A stretch of DNA of 40,004 bases, from assembly GCA_944321565.1 (NCBI GenBank), contig CALULT010000027.1, positions 1-40,004 of the forward strand, written 5' to 3'. The notes below the pieces were generated by a model. The model worked only from the letters and a program-made list of their open reading frames with translations. It was not told the origin of the DNA and searched no databases. Both the position numbers and the translations under genes were made by a program. Positions 25,247-33,919 of this stretch are shown in pieces (the first letter of the stretch is position 1; each line of letters begins with the position of its first letter). Origin of the DNA: an uncultured Paraprevotella sp. GTDB lineage: Bacteria; Bacteroidota; Bacteroidia; Bacteroidales; Bacteroidaceae.

Positions 25247-26176
25247 CTATTCTGCCGTGCCGCCATGGTCGATGCCGTCATCTTCCCACTGGTCGATGGT
25301 CACGTTGATGCCGTTGCTCGTCTTGTTCAGCACCACGGTGAAGCGGTGCCGCTTGCCGCCTTCGAAGGTGAATGCTTTCTGCAGGTTGAAGTCGCGCCCG
25401 TCCACGGTCACGGTGACAAGGTTGCCTTGTGCCACGCTTTGGGGCACGATGAGGGCTTTGTAACCGCCGTCCGCTTCCTGCAGCGGGGTCACGCTCGTGG
25501 TTTCGCCCGTGGCCGTGACGGTCGCAGTGGCGAGGTTGACCGTGGCGTGGGTCTTGATTCCGTTGATGCGCACGGACACATCGGCGGCGGCCAGGCTCTC
25601 TTGCGTGAAGCCGTTGCCGGGCACGACGGCGATGGACATCAGGCTCATCGCGTGGCGCGCCGTGATGCTGACGGCGGTTTCGGTCGGCGCCACGTCTTGG
25701 GTGGAGCCGACCAGCAGGTCGCCGGCTTTGTAGGCGGCTTCTGTGCTTTGGTCGGCACTGACGCTGACGGGCATGGCTGCCACGTCGCCTATGTAGGCCG
25801 TGTGGGGATAGTAGAGGTAAAAGTCGGCATGTGTGTTTTCGTCTTGCCAATAGACAGGCGCGTCGGGAGTCCACGTGCCGTCGTAGGTGAACCGCATGTT
25901 GTCAACCCAGTTGCCTTGGGACAGCAACGTGTTGGCCGTGCCGCCGGCCTTGCGGTTGACCACATAAATCCCGATGCGGTCGCCGGCCTCGAAGGCGTAG
26001 TCGGTGGCGCGCGTGTCGTTAATGCTTTCCATGACCGTATTGATGCGGATGGGAATCGGATTCGTCGATGTGGTGGGTGGTTCGGGCGGAACCGGTTGTT
26101 CTTCCTCGCCGGACGAACATGCGCACAACGTGAGCGTTGCGAGCAACAGGATGGGGATTTTTCTCGTTTTCTTCAT
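25247..26176 (-). CDS. Fimbrillin family lipoprotein, first gene of the operon
   Basis: The product is 309 residues with lipoprotein signal (MKKTRKIPILLLATLTLCAC; Cys18 or Cys20) and a Pro/Glu-rich linker. The fimbrillin core shows FEAGDRIGIYVVNRKAGG (about 62-79), the WTPDAPVYWQDENTHADFYL segment (about 101-120), VSVSADQSTEAAYKAGDLL, ARHAMSLMSIAVVPG and YKALIVPQSVAQG. It is the promoter-proximal gene, with a matching promoter at 26207-26239, and is followed 119 bases later by the protease fusion; that gap shows no obvious second promoter. Probably a surface adhesin or pilus subunit. Confidence 0.92.
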   Translation of the reverse strand: MKKTRKIPILLLATLTLCACSSGEEEQPVPPEPPTTSTNPIPIRINTVMESINDTRATDYAFEAGDRIGIYVVNRKAGGTANTLLSQGNWVDNMRFTYDGTWTPDAPVYWQDENTHADFYLYYPHTAYIGDVAAMPVSVSADQSTEAAYKAGDLLVGSTQDVAPTETAVSITARHAMSLMSIAVVPGNGFTQESLAAADVSVRINGIKTHATVNLATATVTATGETTSVTPLQEADGGYKALIVPQSVAQGNLVTVTVDGRDFNLQKAFTFEGGKRHRFTVVLNKTSNGINVTIDQWEDDGIDHGGTAE

Positions 26177-26206
26177 GGCCGCATTGTTTTTCCGTTATCA
26201 GATATG

Positions 26207-26239
26207 CAAAGATAGGCAATATGGCTGCATAAAATCAAG
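26207..26239 (-). promoter_or_regulatory. Promoter of the fimbrillin-kinase operon
   Basis: On the minus strand the -7 box TATCTTTG (26207-26214) matches TAnnTTTG, and CTTG (26236-26239) lies 21 bases upstream as the -33 element. It is the only convincing promoter seen for the eight tightly spaced genes down to 15130. No flanking inverted repeats that would mark an invertible promoter were found. Confidence 0.65.
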
Positions 26240-26376
26240 TCCATAATGGTTCATTTGTGAAAATAATTTTGCCGCCTGTGCTTTCTACCTTATATATAGC
26301 GAGGATAAGGGGGGGAGGTGCCGTGCCGCGGAGCATTTTTTTTACGCGTTTTTGCCTTGCTTTCGTGAAAAATAGC

Positions 26377-26384
26377 TATTTTTG
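26377..26384 (+). promoter_or_regulatory. Promoter -7 box of thrS
   Basis: TATTTTTG fits TAnnTTTG, 34 bases before the thrS ATG; TTTG at 26351-26354 is a possible -33 element at slightly long spacing (22). It shows that the thrS cluster has its own promoter here, independent of the TPR gene 19 kb upstream. Confidence 0.55.
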
Positions 26385-26418
26385 CAAACCTGAAAAAAGG
26401 ATAATACATAAAAAGGTT

Positions 26419-28362
26419 ATGATAAAAATCACTTTTCCCGATGGCTCGGTGCGCGAGTATGAGGCTGGCGTGACGGGCCTGCAGATAGCAGAGAGTATTT
26501 CCCAAAGGTTGGCACAGGACGTGCTGGCCTGCGGCGTGAACGGCGAGACGGTGGAACTGAACCGTCCCATCCATGAGGATGCCGCCGTGGTGTTGTACAA
26601 GTGGGACGACGCGGAGGCCAAGCATGCGTTTTGGCACACTTCCGCCCATCTGATGGCGGAAGCCCTGCAGGAACTCTATCCCGGCATCCAGTTCGGCATC
26701 GGGCCGGCCATAGAGAATGGCTTTTATTATGACGTGATGCCGCCCGAAGGCACAGTGATCCGCGAGGGCGACTTCGCGGCCATTGAGAAAAAAATGCTGG
26801 AACTGTCGCAGCGCAAGGAGGCCGTCGTGCGGGCGGAAATCTCGAAGACCGACGCGTTGAAGTTTTTCGGCGACCACGGTCAAACCTATAAAATGGAGTT
26901 GATAGAAGACCTGGAGGACGGGCATATCACGACTTATACGCAGGGCGCGTTCACCGACTTGTGCCGCGGCCCGCACTTGCTCAACACGGGTGCCATCAAG
27001 GCCGTGAAGGTGACCGCCGTGTCGTCCGCCTACTGGCGCGGCGACGAGAAGCGCCCGCAACTGACCCGCATCTATGGCATCTCGTTCCCGAAAAAGAAGA
27101 TGCTTGATGAATATCTCGCCCTGCTGGAGGAAGCCAAGAAGCGCGACCACCGCAAGATCGGCAAGGAGATGGAGCTCTTCATGTTCTCCGAGCGGGTGGG
27201 CAAGGGCTTGCCCATGTGGCTCCCGAAGGGCACGGCCCTGCGCCTGCGTCTGGAAGACTTCCTGAAGAAAATCCAAAAGCGTTACGGATACCAGCAGGTG
27301 ATGACCCCGCATATCGGCGGCAAGAACCTGTACGTGACTTCCGGGCACTATGCCCACTACGGCAAGGACTCGTTCCAGCCCATCCACACGCCGGAAGAAG
27401 GCGAGGAATACATGCTGAAGCCGATGAACTGCCCGCACCACTGCGAGATTTACGCTTGGAAACCCCGTTCGTACAAGGACTTGCCCCTGCGCATCGCGGA
27501 GTTCGGCACGGTGTACCGCTATGAGCAGAGCGGCGAGCTGCACGGGCTGACGCGCGTCCGCTCGTTCACGCAGGACGACGCCCATATTTTCTGCCGTCCC
27601 GACCAGGTGAAGGACGAATTCATCCGTGTGATGGAAATCATCCAAATCATCTTCAGCGCATTGGACTTCCAAAACTTCGAGGCGCAGATTTCCTTGCGCG
27701 ACCCCAACGACAAGGAAAAGTACATCGGTTCGGACGAAGTGTGGGCCGAAGCCGAACAGGCCATCGTGGAAGCCTGCAAGGAAAAGGGGCTGAAAGCCAA
27801 GGTCGAATATGGCGAGGCGGCTTTCTACGGGCCGAAGCTCGACTTCATGGTGAAGGACGCCTTGGGACGCCGCTGGCAGCTGGGCACCATCCAGGTGGAC
27901 TACAACCTGCCGGAACGCTTCAAGCTGGAATACACGGGCGAGGACAACCAGAAGCACCGCCCGGTGATGATCCACCGCGCACCGTTCGGCTCCATGGAAC
28001 GCTTCTGCGCCGTGCTCATCGAGCACACCGCTGGGCACTTCCCCTTGTGGCTGACCCCCGACCAGGTGGCCATCCTGCCTATTTCGGAGAAATTCAACGA
28101 CTACGCGAAGAAGCTGTGCGCCTATTTCGACGAACAGGACGTGCGCGCCATCGTGGACGACCGGAACGAGAAAATCGGCCGCAAAATCCGGGACAACGAG
28201 ATGAAGCGCATTCCTTACATGTTGATTGTGGGCGAGAAAGAGGCTGCCGAGGGCACGGTTTCGGTGCGCAAACAGGGCGAAGGTGACCAAGGAAGCATGA
28301 AATTCGAAGATTTTGCAAAAAAAATCAACGAGGAAGTGCGCAGTATGACAAATAAGTATTAA
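26419..28362 (+). CDS. thrS: Threonyl-tRNA synthetase
   Basis: The product is 647 residues from the ATG at 26419, the usual length for Bacteroidales; an in-frame ATG at 26257 lies before the promoter and is not used. It charges tRNA-Thr. Domains: TGS (1-60, [14 protein letters not shown]), editing domain with [11 protein letters not shown] and the second site LCRGPHL, class II catalytic core with the zinc Cys in [13 protein letters not shown] (about 334), motif 2 [15 protein letters not shown], and GPKLDF, then the anticodon-binding domain (from about 550). First of the thrS-infC-rpmI-rplT translation cluster. No T-box or tRNA-like leader was seen in its short upstream region. Confidence 0.98.
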   Translation: MIKITFPDGSVREYEAGVTGLQIAESISQRLAQDVLACGVNGETVELNRPIHEDAAVVLYKWDDAEAKHAFWHTSAHLMAEALQELYPGIQFGIGPAIENGFYYDVMPPEGTVIREGDFAAIEKKMLELSQRKEAVVRAEISKTDALKFFGDHGQTYKMELIEDLEDGHITTYTQGAFTDLCRGPHLLNTGAIKAVKVTAVSSAYWRGDEKRPQLTRIYGISFPKKKMLDEYLALLEEAKKRDHRKIGKEMELFMFSERVGKGLPMWLPKGTALRLRLEDFLKKIQKRYGYQQVMTPHIGGKNLYVTSGHYAHYGKDSFQPIHTPEEGEEYMLKPMNCPHHCEIYAWKPRSYKDLPLRIAEFGTVYRYEQSGELHGLTRVRSFTQDDAHIFCRPDQVKDEFIRVMEIIQIIFSALDFQNFEAQISLRDPNDKEKYIGSDEVWAEAEQAIVEACKEKGLKAKVEYGEAAFYGPKLDFMVKDALGRRWQLGTIQVDYNLPERFKLEYTGEDNQKHRPVMIHRAPFGSMERFCAVLIEHTAGHFPLWLTPDQVAILPISEKFNDYAKKLCAYFDEQDVRAIVDDRNEKIGRKIRDNEMKRIPYMLIVGEKEAAEGTVSVRKQGEGDQGSMKFEDFAKKINEEVRSMTNKY

Positions 28363-28434
28363 ATTTGCACCCGATTTTAACAACTTGGAGCGTTATAAAC
28401 GACGGAAACAAACAGAAGAGCATAACATTTTTGC

Positions 28435-29082
28435 ATGAAGAAAGACAATTTGAAAGAGCAATATCGTGTCAATGAACAGATACGTGTGCGCGAAGTCCGG
28501 ATTGTGGGAGACAATATTGAATCCACAGTGGTGCCGACGGCCAAGGCGTTGCAGATGGCAGAAGCGCAAGGCGTGGATCTTGTGGAGATATCCCCGAATG
28601 CAGTCCCTCCTGTTTGTCGCCTGATCGACTACAGCAAGTTCCTCTACCAGCAGAAGAAGCGGCAGAAGGAAATGAAAGCCAAGCAGACGAAGGTGGACGT
28701 GAAGGAAATCCGCTTCGGCCCGCAGACGGACGACCACGATTATAATTTCAAGTTGAAGCATGCCCAAGGCTTCCTCTCGGAAGGCGACAAGGTGAAGGCA
28801 TACGTGTTCTTCAAGGGGCGTAGCATCCTGTTCAAGGAGCAGGGCGAAGTGTTGCTGCTCAGGTTTGCCAACGACTTGGAGGAATACGGCAAGGTGGAGC
28901 AGATGCCCGTGCTGGAAGGCAAGCGCATGACCATCTTCATCGCGCCGAAGAAGAACGCGCAGCCTAAAAAAACGGCAGGCGGGACATTGGAAGAATCCCC
29001 GGCACCGAAGCCCGAAAGGAGCCAGCCCAAAGCCAACGCCCCGAAAGAGTACCAGGGGCCGCGCGTGGAAGGCGAGGATTGA
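28435..29082 (+). CDS. infC: Translation initiation factor IF-3
   Basis: The 215-residue product has the IF3-N domain ([18 protein letters not shown] ... [21 protein letters not shown]) and the IF3-C domain ([21 protein letters not shown] ... [10 protein letters not shown]) in order. It adds a basic/Pro-rich disordered C-terminal extension of about 40 residues ([12 protein letters not shown] on), common in Bacteroidetes. It binds the 30S subunit and controls start codon choice. It lies 72 bases after thrS and 76 before rpmI. It starts at ATG; no AUU start of the E. coli autoregulatory kind is present. Confidence 0.97.
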   Translation: MKKDNLKEQYRVNEQIRVREVRIVGDNIESTVVPTAKALQMAEAQGVDLVEISPNAVPPVCRLIDYSKFLYQQKKRQKEMKAKQTKVDVKEIRFGPQTDDHDYNFKLKHAQGFLSEGDKVKAYVFFKGRSILFKEQGEVLLLRFANDLEEYGKVEQMPVLEGKRMTIFIAPKKNAQPKKTAGGTLEESPAPKPERSQPKANAPKEYQGPRVEGED

Positions 29083-29158
29083 AAAAAGGAGAAGAGTGTG
29101 CGTAACGCCTGGTATATGCGTTGCCACAGATTAAATAACAAATTAAAAAACAAACAAA

Positions 29159-29356
29159 ATGCCAAAACAGAAAACTAATTCCGGTGCCAAAAAAAGATTC
29201 GTTCTTACCGGAACGGGTAAAGTGAAAAGACATCATGCTTATCACAGTCACATCTTGACGAAGAAGACGAAGAAGCAAAAGCGCAACTTGGTGCACGACA
29301 CCACAGTGGTGACCGACAACCTGAAGCAGGTGCGCGACCTTCTCGTGCTGCGTTAA
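29159..29356 (+). CDS. rpmI: Ribosomal protein bL35
   Basis: This 65-residue, very basic protein begins [20 protein letters not shown] and has the L35 core [22 protein letters not shown]. It is part of the 50S subunit. Spacing to infC is 76 bases; there the imperfect hairpin gtaacgc/gcgttgc (about 29102-29125) might act in regulation but is weak. Co-transcribed with rplT 117 bases downstream. Confidence 0.97.
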   Translation: MPKQKTNSGAKKRFVLTGTGKVKRHHAYHSHILTKKTKKQKRNLVHDTTVVTDNLKQVRDLLVLR

Positions 29357-29473
29357 TGGAAAAGTGAGGCGAGTATCAACAAAAGTTATTAACCGGATGT
29401 TTAGCCCGAAGTTCGTCCGTTGGAACAAGCAAGGAAAGGCGGATGGCGCTAACATTCAAAAAGGAAACAAATT

Positions 29474-29818
29474 ATGCCAAGATCAGTAAATCATGTTGCT
29501 TCAAGAGCAAGGAGAAAGAAAATTTTGAAATTGACCCGTGGTTACTTCGGTGCGCGCAAGAACGTGTGGACCGTGGCCAAAAACACTTGGGAGAAGGGTC
29601 TGACATACGCTTACCGCGACCGCAAGAACAAGAAGCGCAACTTCCGCGCCCTGTGGATTCAGCGTATCAATGCCGCCGCCCGCATGGAAGGCATGTCTTA
29701 TTCGCAGCTGATGGGTGCCCTGCACAAGGCCGGCATCGAAATCAACCGCAAGGTGCTTGCCGACCTGGCCATGAACCATCCCGAAGCTTTCAAGGCCGTG
29801 GTAGCCAAGGTAAAGTAA
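29474..29818 (+). CDS. rplT: Ribosomal protein bL20
   Basis: The 114-residue protein [20 protein letters not shown] has the L20 signature [23 protein letters not shown] region and binds 23S rRNA early in 50S assembly; in other phyla it represses its own operon. The last gene of the translation cluster, it is closed by a textbook intrinsic terminator at 29849-29880. The 117-base rpmI-rplT gap is longer than in most species and could hold an L20-binding leader, but I see no clear mimic of the rRNA site. Confidence 0.98.
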   Translation: MPRSVNHVASRARRKKILKLTRGYFGARKNVWTVAKNTWEKGLTYAYRDRKNKKRNFRALWIQRINAAARMEGMSYSQLMGALHKAGIEINRKVLADLAMNHPEAFKAVVAKVK

Positions 29819-29848
29819 GGAAAAATATGTTCCGAGAGGGGAAGATAA

Positions 29849-29880
29849 AAGGTGTATTGCTTGGCAATGCACCTTTTTTT
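29849..29880 (+). terminator. Intrinsic terminator after rplT
   Basis: aaggtgtattgc (29849-29860) pairs with gcaatgcacctt (29864-29875) around a three-base loop, with one G-U pair, followed by a T-run to 29880. A strong Rho-independent terminator separating the translation cluster from the DUF368-glycosyltransferase operon. Confidence 0.9.
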
Positions 29881-29942
29881 GGTTTACTTTGTAAATGAAA
29901 AAGTCCGTTAGGAGAAAAAGAGAGGATTTAAAAGCAATAGAA

Positions 29943-30839
29943 ATGGAAAGAAAAATGAAGGATTATGCCATGCTGATGCTGAAAGGGATGGGCATGGGCG
30001 CAGCCGACGTGGTGCCCGGCGTGTCGGGCGGGACGATTGCTTTTATCGTGGGCATTTATGACGAGTTGATAAACTCCATCAAGAGCATCAACCTGCATGC
30101 CGGGCGTTTGTTGTGCAAGGGACGATTGAGGGAATTTTGGAAAACCATTAACGGGAACTTCCTGTTTTTCTTGCTTCTAGGTATCGGTATCAGCGTGTTT
30201 TCGTTGGCCAAACTGATTACTTATCTTTTGGAGACGGAACCGGTCTTGGTGTGGTCTTTCTTTTTTGGCTTGGTGTTGGCTTCCACTTGGTTCGTGTCAA
30301 AGGACATCAAGGAATGGAACTGGAAGACCGTGTCGGGATTTCTTGTGGGAGCAGTGGTGGCTTTCTATATCACTGTGGCCACGCCGACGGAGACTCCCAC
30401 TCACTTGCTTTTCATTTTCTGCTGCGGTGTCATTGCCATTTGTGCCATGATTTTGCCGGGCATTTCGGGGAGTTTCATCCTTGTCTTGTTGGGAAAGTAT
30501 TTCTATATCATGGAAGCTGTGAAGACCCTTGACCTCGTGGTGCTGGGGGTGTTTGCCGTGGGATGTTTCTTGGGCATCACCAGTTTCTCCCATGTCCTGT
30601 CCTACGCTTTGCGGAGGTTCCGTAACGTGACGCTGGCCGTGTTGTCCGGTTTCATGCTTGGGTCGTTGAACAAAGTATGGCCTTGGAAGGCGCAAGTGAA
30701 GGAACTGGTGGAGGGACAGACCATAGTGGTGGAACAGAACGTGCTTCCAGGCGAGAGTCTGACCGAAGGGATTGTATTAATGCTGGTAGGGTTCATATTG
30801 GTGTATGTTTTGGAGAAGATTTCCGCAAGAAAGGCTTGA
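29943..30839 (+). CDS. DUF368 polytopic membrane protein, probable undecaprenyl-phosphate translocase
   Basis: The product is 298 residues from the ATG at 29943 (MERKMKDYAMLMLKGMGMG). An in-frame ATG at 29895 exists but sits four bases after a -7-like TTACTTTG (29884-29891), too near the transcript start. The motif GAADVVPGVSGGTIAFIVGIYDELI is diagnostic of DUF368 (PF04018), and seven or eight hydrophobic helices follow, including a second internal PGISGSFILVLLGKYF. DUF368 members (PopT) have been reported to return undecaprenyl phosphate to the cytoplasmic leaflet. It precedes three glycosyl-transfer genes, which would consume and release exactly that lipid, so a recycling role fits the context. 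Confidence 0.9.
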   Translation: MERKMKDYAMLMLKGMGMGAADVVPGVSGGTIAFIVGIYDELINSIKSINLHAGRLLCKGRLREFWKTINGNFLFFLLLGIGISVFSLAKLITYLLETEPVLVWSFFFGLVLASTWFVSKDIKEWNWKTVSGFLVGAVVAFYITVATPTETPTHLLFIFCCGVIAICAMILPGISGSFILVLLGKYFYIMEAVKTLDLVVLGVFAVGCFLGITSFSHVLSYALRRFRNVTLAVLSGFMLGSLNKVWPWKAQVKELVEGQTIVVEQNVLPGESLTEGIVLMLVGFILVYVLEKISARKA

Positions 30840-30843
30840 CAGG

Positions 30844-32565
30844 ATGGACAGGAGGAAATATTTTTGGATTTTGGCACTGTTGTGCGCGTGTTCCCTGTTG
30901 CTCTTCTTGGGAGAGAGTTCCTTCCACACGCGCGGCGAGCCGCGCGAGGCTGTCGTGGCTTTGTCCATGCTCCAACAGGGCAATTGGGTGTTGCCCGTCA
31001 ACAACGGGGTGGAACTGGCTTTCAAGCCGCCTTTCTTCCATTGGTGCATCGCGGCCATATCGGCGGTGGCTGGGGCGGTGAACGAATACACGGCGCGCAT
31101 GCCGTCGGCTTTGGCCCTGATGGCCATGGTGCTAGTGGGGTATGTGTTTTTTGCCAAGCGGAGGGGCACGGAGGTGGCTTTCCTCGCGGCTTTGATTACC
31201 CTGACGAATTTCGAGGTGCATCGGGCCGGTGTGGCTTGCCGGGTGGACATGGTGCTGACAGCCATGATGGTCATCGCGCTCTACCAGTTGTATAAATGGG
31301 CGGAAAAGGACTTGAAGGGAGTGCCGGTGGTGGCCATCCTTTGCCTGGGCGCGGCGGCACTGACCAAAGGCCCTGTGGGCATTGCCCTTCCTTGTGCGGT
31401 GCCAGCGGTGTTCCTGTGGATTCGGGGGAAGGGTTTCTTTCGTGTGTTTTTTGCCTTCTTCGGGGTGGCTGTTGCTGCCTGCATCTTGCCCGCATTATGG
31501 TATGTGGCGGCCTACGCACAAGGGGGCGAGCGTTTTCTTGGCTTGGTGTTGGAAGAGAATGTCTATCGGTTGATGGGCAAGATGACATACGCTTCGCATG
31601 AGAACCCGGCTTGGTACAATGTGGTGACGGTGGTGGCCGGGTATGTGCCATATACCCTGTTGGTGTTGCTTTCCTTGTTTTTCCTGCATTATCGGAAACC
31701 CGTGGGCTGCTGGCGCACGTGGTGGGTGCGTTTCAAGGCTTACATCCGCGACATGGACGATGCACGGCTCTATGCACTCCTGAGCATCGCCATCATTTTC
31801 GTGTTCTATTGCATCCCAAAGAGCAAGCGTAGCGTGTATCTTTTGCCCATTTATCCGTTCATTGCATATTTCCTTGCGGAATATATCGTCTATTTGCGCC
31901 ACCGGCATCTGAATGCCTTGCGTGTTTTTGGCAGCATCATGTCGGGGTTGTCCATACTCTTGCTTTTGGTCTTTATGGCAGTGCGTATGGATTGGGTGCC
32001 CGAGTCGTTGTTCGGCGACGGGCGACATGCGGCGGAGAACATCGCTTACATGCATGCGTTGAGTGATTTCCCGATGACGTTGCTGGCCGTCCTCATCGTG
32101 GCTTTGCCGGTCATGGCCGCTTGTTGGTATTTCAGGGTGCAACACAGGAATGCGGCCGACAACGGGATTATCTATGCTTGTATCGGTGTGATTTTTTCCA
32201 TTTTCTTTGCATTGGATGGCGTGTATCAACCCACGGTGCTTAACGTGAAGTCGGACAAGGCCGTGGCGGAGCACATTGCCCGCATCGTTCCCGAAGGTCG
32301 GTTGTATTCGTTCCGCACCGATGTGGTGCCGGGCAACCGCATGCATCCTTTTACGGTGAATTTCTATTTAGGTGACCGCATGGTGCCTTTCGACTGTTTA
32401 GACCCGGGTGCGGAGGGCTATGTCTTCATGGGCGAGGATGCGGTGCCTGTTTTCGAGGAGCGATATGGGCGCGACTATACATTGGAGGAAGTGTATAATT
32501 CCAATCACCGTAGTTGTGACGACAAGCGGAACAATCGCCTGTATCGTTTCAGGCGGTTGGAGTGA
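30844..32565 (+). CDS. GT39/ArnT-like membrane glycosyltransferase
   Basis: The product is 573 residues from the ATG at 30844, four bases after DUF368. About 10-12 membrane helices, starting with RKYFWILALLCACSLLLFLG. The first periplasmic loop has FHTRGEPREAVVALSML, where the acidic residues occupy the catalytic place of GT-C enzymes of the PMT/ArnT group, and ends in a soluble C-terminal domain (about 460-573). Such enzymes take a sugar from an undecaprenyl-phosphate carrier and add it to lipid A, protein or glycan on the periplasmic side. The receptor cannot be predicted. Second gene of a four-gene pathway operon. Confidence 0.9.
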   Translation: MDRRKYFWILALLCACSLLLFLGESSFHTRGEPREAVVALSMLQQGNWVLPVNNGVELAFKPPFFHWCIAAISAVAGAVNEYTARMPSALALMAMVLVGYVFFAKRRGTEVAFLAALITLTNFEVHRAGVACRVDMVLTAMMVIALYQLYKWAEKDLKGVPVVAILCLGAAALTKGPVGIALPCAVPAVFLWIRGKGFFRVFFAFFGVAVAACILPALWYVAAYAQGGERFLGLVLEENVYRLMGKMTYASHENPAWYNVVTVVAGYVPYTLLVLLSLFFLHYRKPVGCWRTWWVRFKAYIRDMDDARLYALLSIAIIFVFYCIPKSKRSVYLLPIYPFIAYFLAEYIVYLRHRHLNALRVFGSIMSGLSILLLLVFMAVRMDWVPESLFGDGRHAAENIAYMHALSDFPMTLLAVLIVALPVMAACWYFRVQHRNAADNGIIYACIGVIFSIFFALDGVYQPTVLNVKSDKAVAEHIARIVPEGRLYSFRTDVVPGNRMHPFTVNFYLGDRMVPFDCLDPGAEGYVFMGEDAVPVFEERYGRDYTLEEVYNSNHRSCDDKRNNRLYRFRRLE

Positions 32566-32583
32566 ATCTTTAGGACGTGGGAG

Positions 32584-32970
32584 ATGGTCATGGCAACGAA
32601 GCAAACTTTTTTCACGTTTGTCCGTTTCGGGATGGTGGGCGTTTTTGCCACCGCGTTGCACTATGCCCTCTATTATCTCCTGCACTTGGTCATGGGAGCG
32701 AATGCCGCTTTCACGGTGGCCTATGTGCTATCGTTTGTGGCAAACTTCTACCTGACGTCGTATTTTACCTTCGGAACCTCACCGTCGTGGCACAGGTTGT
32801 GGGGCATGTGCGGGGCGCATGCGGTAAACTACCTGTTGCAGATGGGGCTGTTGAACTTTTTCTTGTGGGTGGAGGTGCCGGACGTATGGGCTCCCTTGCC
32901 GGTGTATGCCATTGCGGTGCCGGTAAATTTCATATTGGTGCGTTTTGTATTTACAAAAAAGGACAAATGA
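32584..32970 (+). CDS. GtrA family membrane protein
   Basis: The 128-residue product has four predicted membrane helices and the GtrA/DPMS-like N-terminal signature FVRFGMVGVFATALHYALYY followed by SFVANFYLTSYFTF, matching PF04138. GtrA proteins are thought to help translocate undecaprenyl-phosphate-linked sugars across the inner membrane. An alternative start two codons later (ATGGCAACG) is equally possible. It ends two bases before the GT2 start, so the two are tightly coupled, as in serotype-conversion gtrAB pairs. Confidence 0.92.
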   Translation: MVMATKQTFFTFVRFGMVGVFATALHYALYYLLHLVMGANAAFTVAYVLSFVANFYLTSYFTFGTSPSWHRLWGMCGAHAVNYLLQMGLLNFFLWVEVPDVWAPLPVYAIAVPVNFILVRFVFTKKDK

Positions 32971-32971
32971 C

Positions 32972-33919
32972 ATGAAGGTGGATTTGGCTATTGTGGTGCC
33001 TTGTTACAATGAAGAAGAGGTGTTGAACGAAACGACCCGTCAGTTGACTGCTGTATTGGCGGACTTGGAGGTTGCCGGGAAAATCAAGGCAGGAAAAATT
33101 GTGTATGTGGATGATGGTTCACGCGACCGTACGTGGGAACTCATATGCAGTTTTGCGCGGCAGGACGGGAGGGTGTGCGGCTTGAAACTTGCACACAATG
33201 CCGGCCACCAACGGGCTTTGTGGGCCGGCATGGAGTGGGCGGCAGGGCATGCGGAGGCTGCCGTGTCCATCGATGCGGATTTGCAGGACGACGTGCAGGC
33301 CATCGGCGAGATGGTGGATGCTTGGCGCGGCGGGGCTGATGTGGTCTATGGAGTGCGGCAGGAGCGCAAGACGGATACTTTTTTCAAGAAACACACGGCA
33401 CAGGCTTTCTATCGGTTGATGAACGCATTGGGTGGTGAAGTGGTCTATAACCACGCCGATTTCCGCCTGATGGACAAGCGGGCCTTGCAGGCATTGTTGG
33501 CCTATCCGGAGCGCAACCTGTTCTTGCGCGGCATGGTAGCTTCTTTGGGCTTCCGCACGGCCAAGGTCTATTACGACCGCAAGGAGCGCATGGCCGGCGA
33601 GTCGAAATATCCGCTTGGTAAGATGGTCAGTTTCGCTTTGGATGGCATCACTTCATTTTCCGTCCGTCCGCTTCGCTACATTGCCATGCTCGGTTTCCTG
33701 TTCATCCTGATAGCCGTGGTGGCCATTATCTATGGCGTCGTGGTTTATTGCCAGGGAAACACGATACCCGGTTGGACGTCTCTTTTGGTTTCCGTGTGGT
33801 TCATTGGTGGTTCTATCTTGTTGGCTTTGGGCATCATCGGGGAATATGTGGGCAAGATTTATAAAGAAGTGAAACGCCGCCCGCATTATTTCGTGGCGGA
33901 AGAGGCTGGGATGGATTGA
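32972..33919 (+). CDS. GT2 family polyprenyl-phosphate glycosyltransferase (GtrB/DPM1-like)
   Basis: The product is 315 residues from the ATG at 32972. GT-A fold signature DLAIVVPCYNEEEVLNET, nucleotide-binding VYVDDGSRDRT, metal-binding SIDADLQDD (residues about 93-101), then the YDRKERMAGESKYPLGKM motif (about 207-224) of DPM1/GtrB enzymes, and two C-terminal membrane helices (about 235-295). It would transfer a sugar from a nucleotide donor to undecaprenyl phosphate on the cytoplasmic face, feeding GtrA and the GT39 enzyme. Its last 34 bases overlap tail-to-tail with the converging ATPase gene on the minus strand. Confidence 0.95.
   Translation: MKVDLAIVVPCYNEEEVLNETTRQLTAVLADLEVAGKIKAGKIVYVDDGSRDRTWELICSFARQDGRVCGLKLAHNAGHQRALWAGMEWAAGHAEAAVSIDADLQDDVQAIGEMVDAWRGGADVVYGVRQERKTDTFFKKHTAQAFYRLMNALGGEVVYNHADFRLMDKRALQALLAYPERNLFLRGMVASLGFRTAKVYYDRKERMAGESKYPLGKMVSFALDGITSFSVRPLRYIAMLGFLFILIAVVAIIYGVVVYCQGNTIPGWTSLLVSVWFIGGSILLALGIIGEYVGKIYKEVKRRPHYFVAEEAGMD

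Noticed and set aside
26219-26418. T-box or attenuator leader of thrS
   Set aside because: The space between promoter and ATG is only about 30 bases with no stem or terminator.
26290-28383. 697-codon open frame antisense to thrS
   Set aside because: It is a by-product of GC-rich codons in thrS; the peptide has no family resemblance and thrS is unmistakable.
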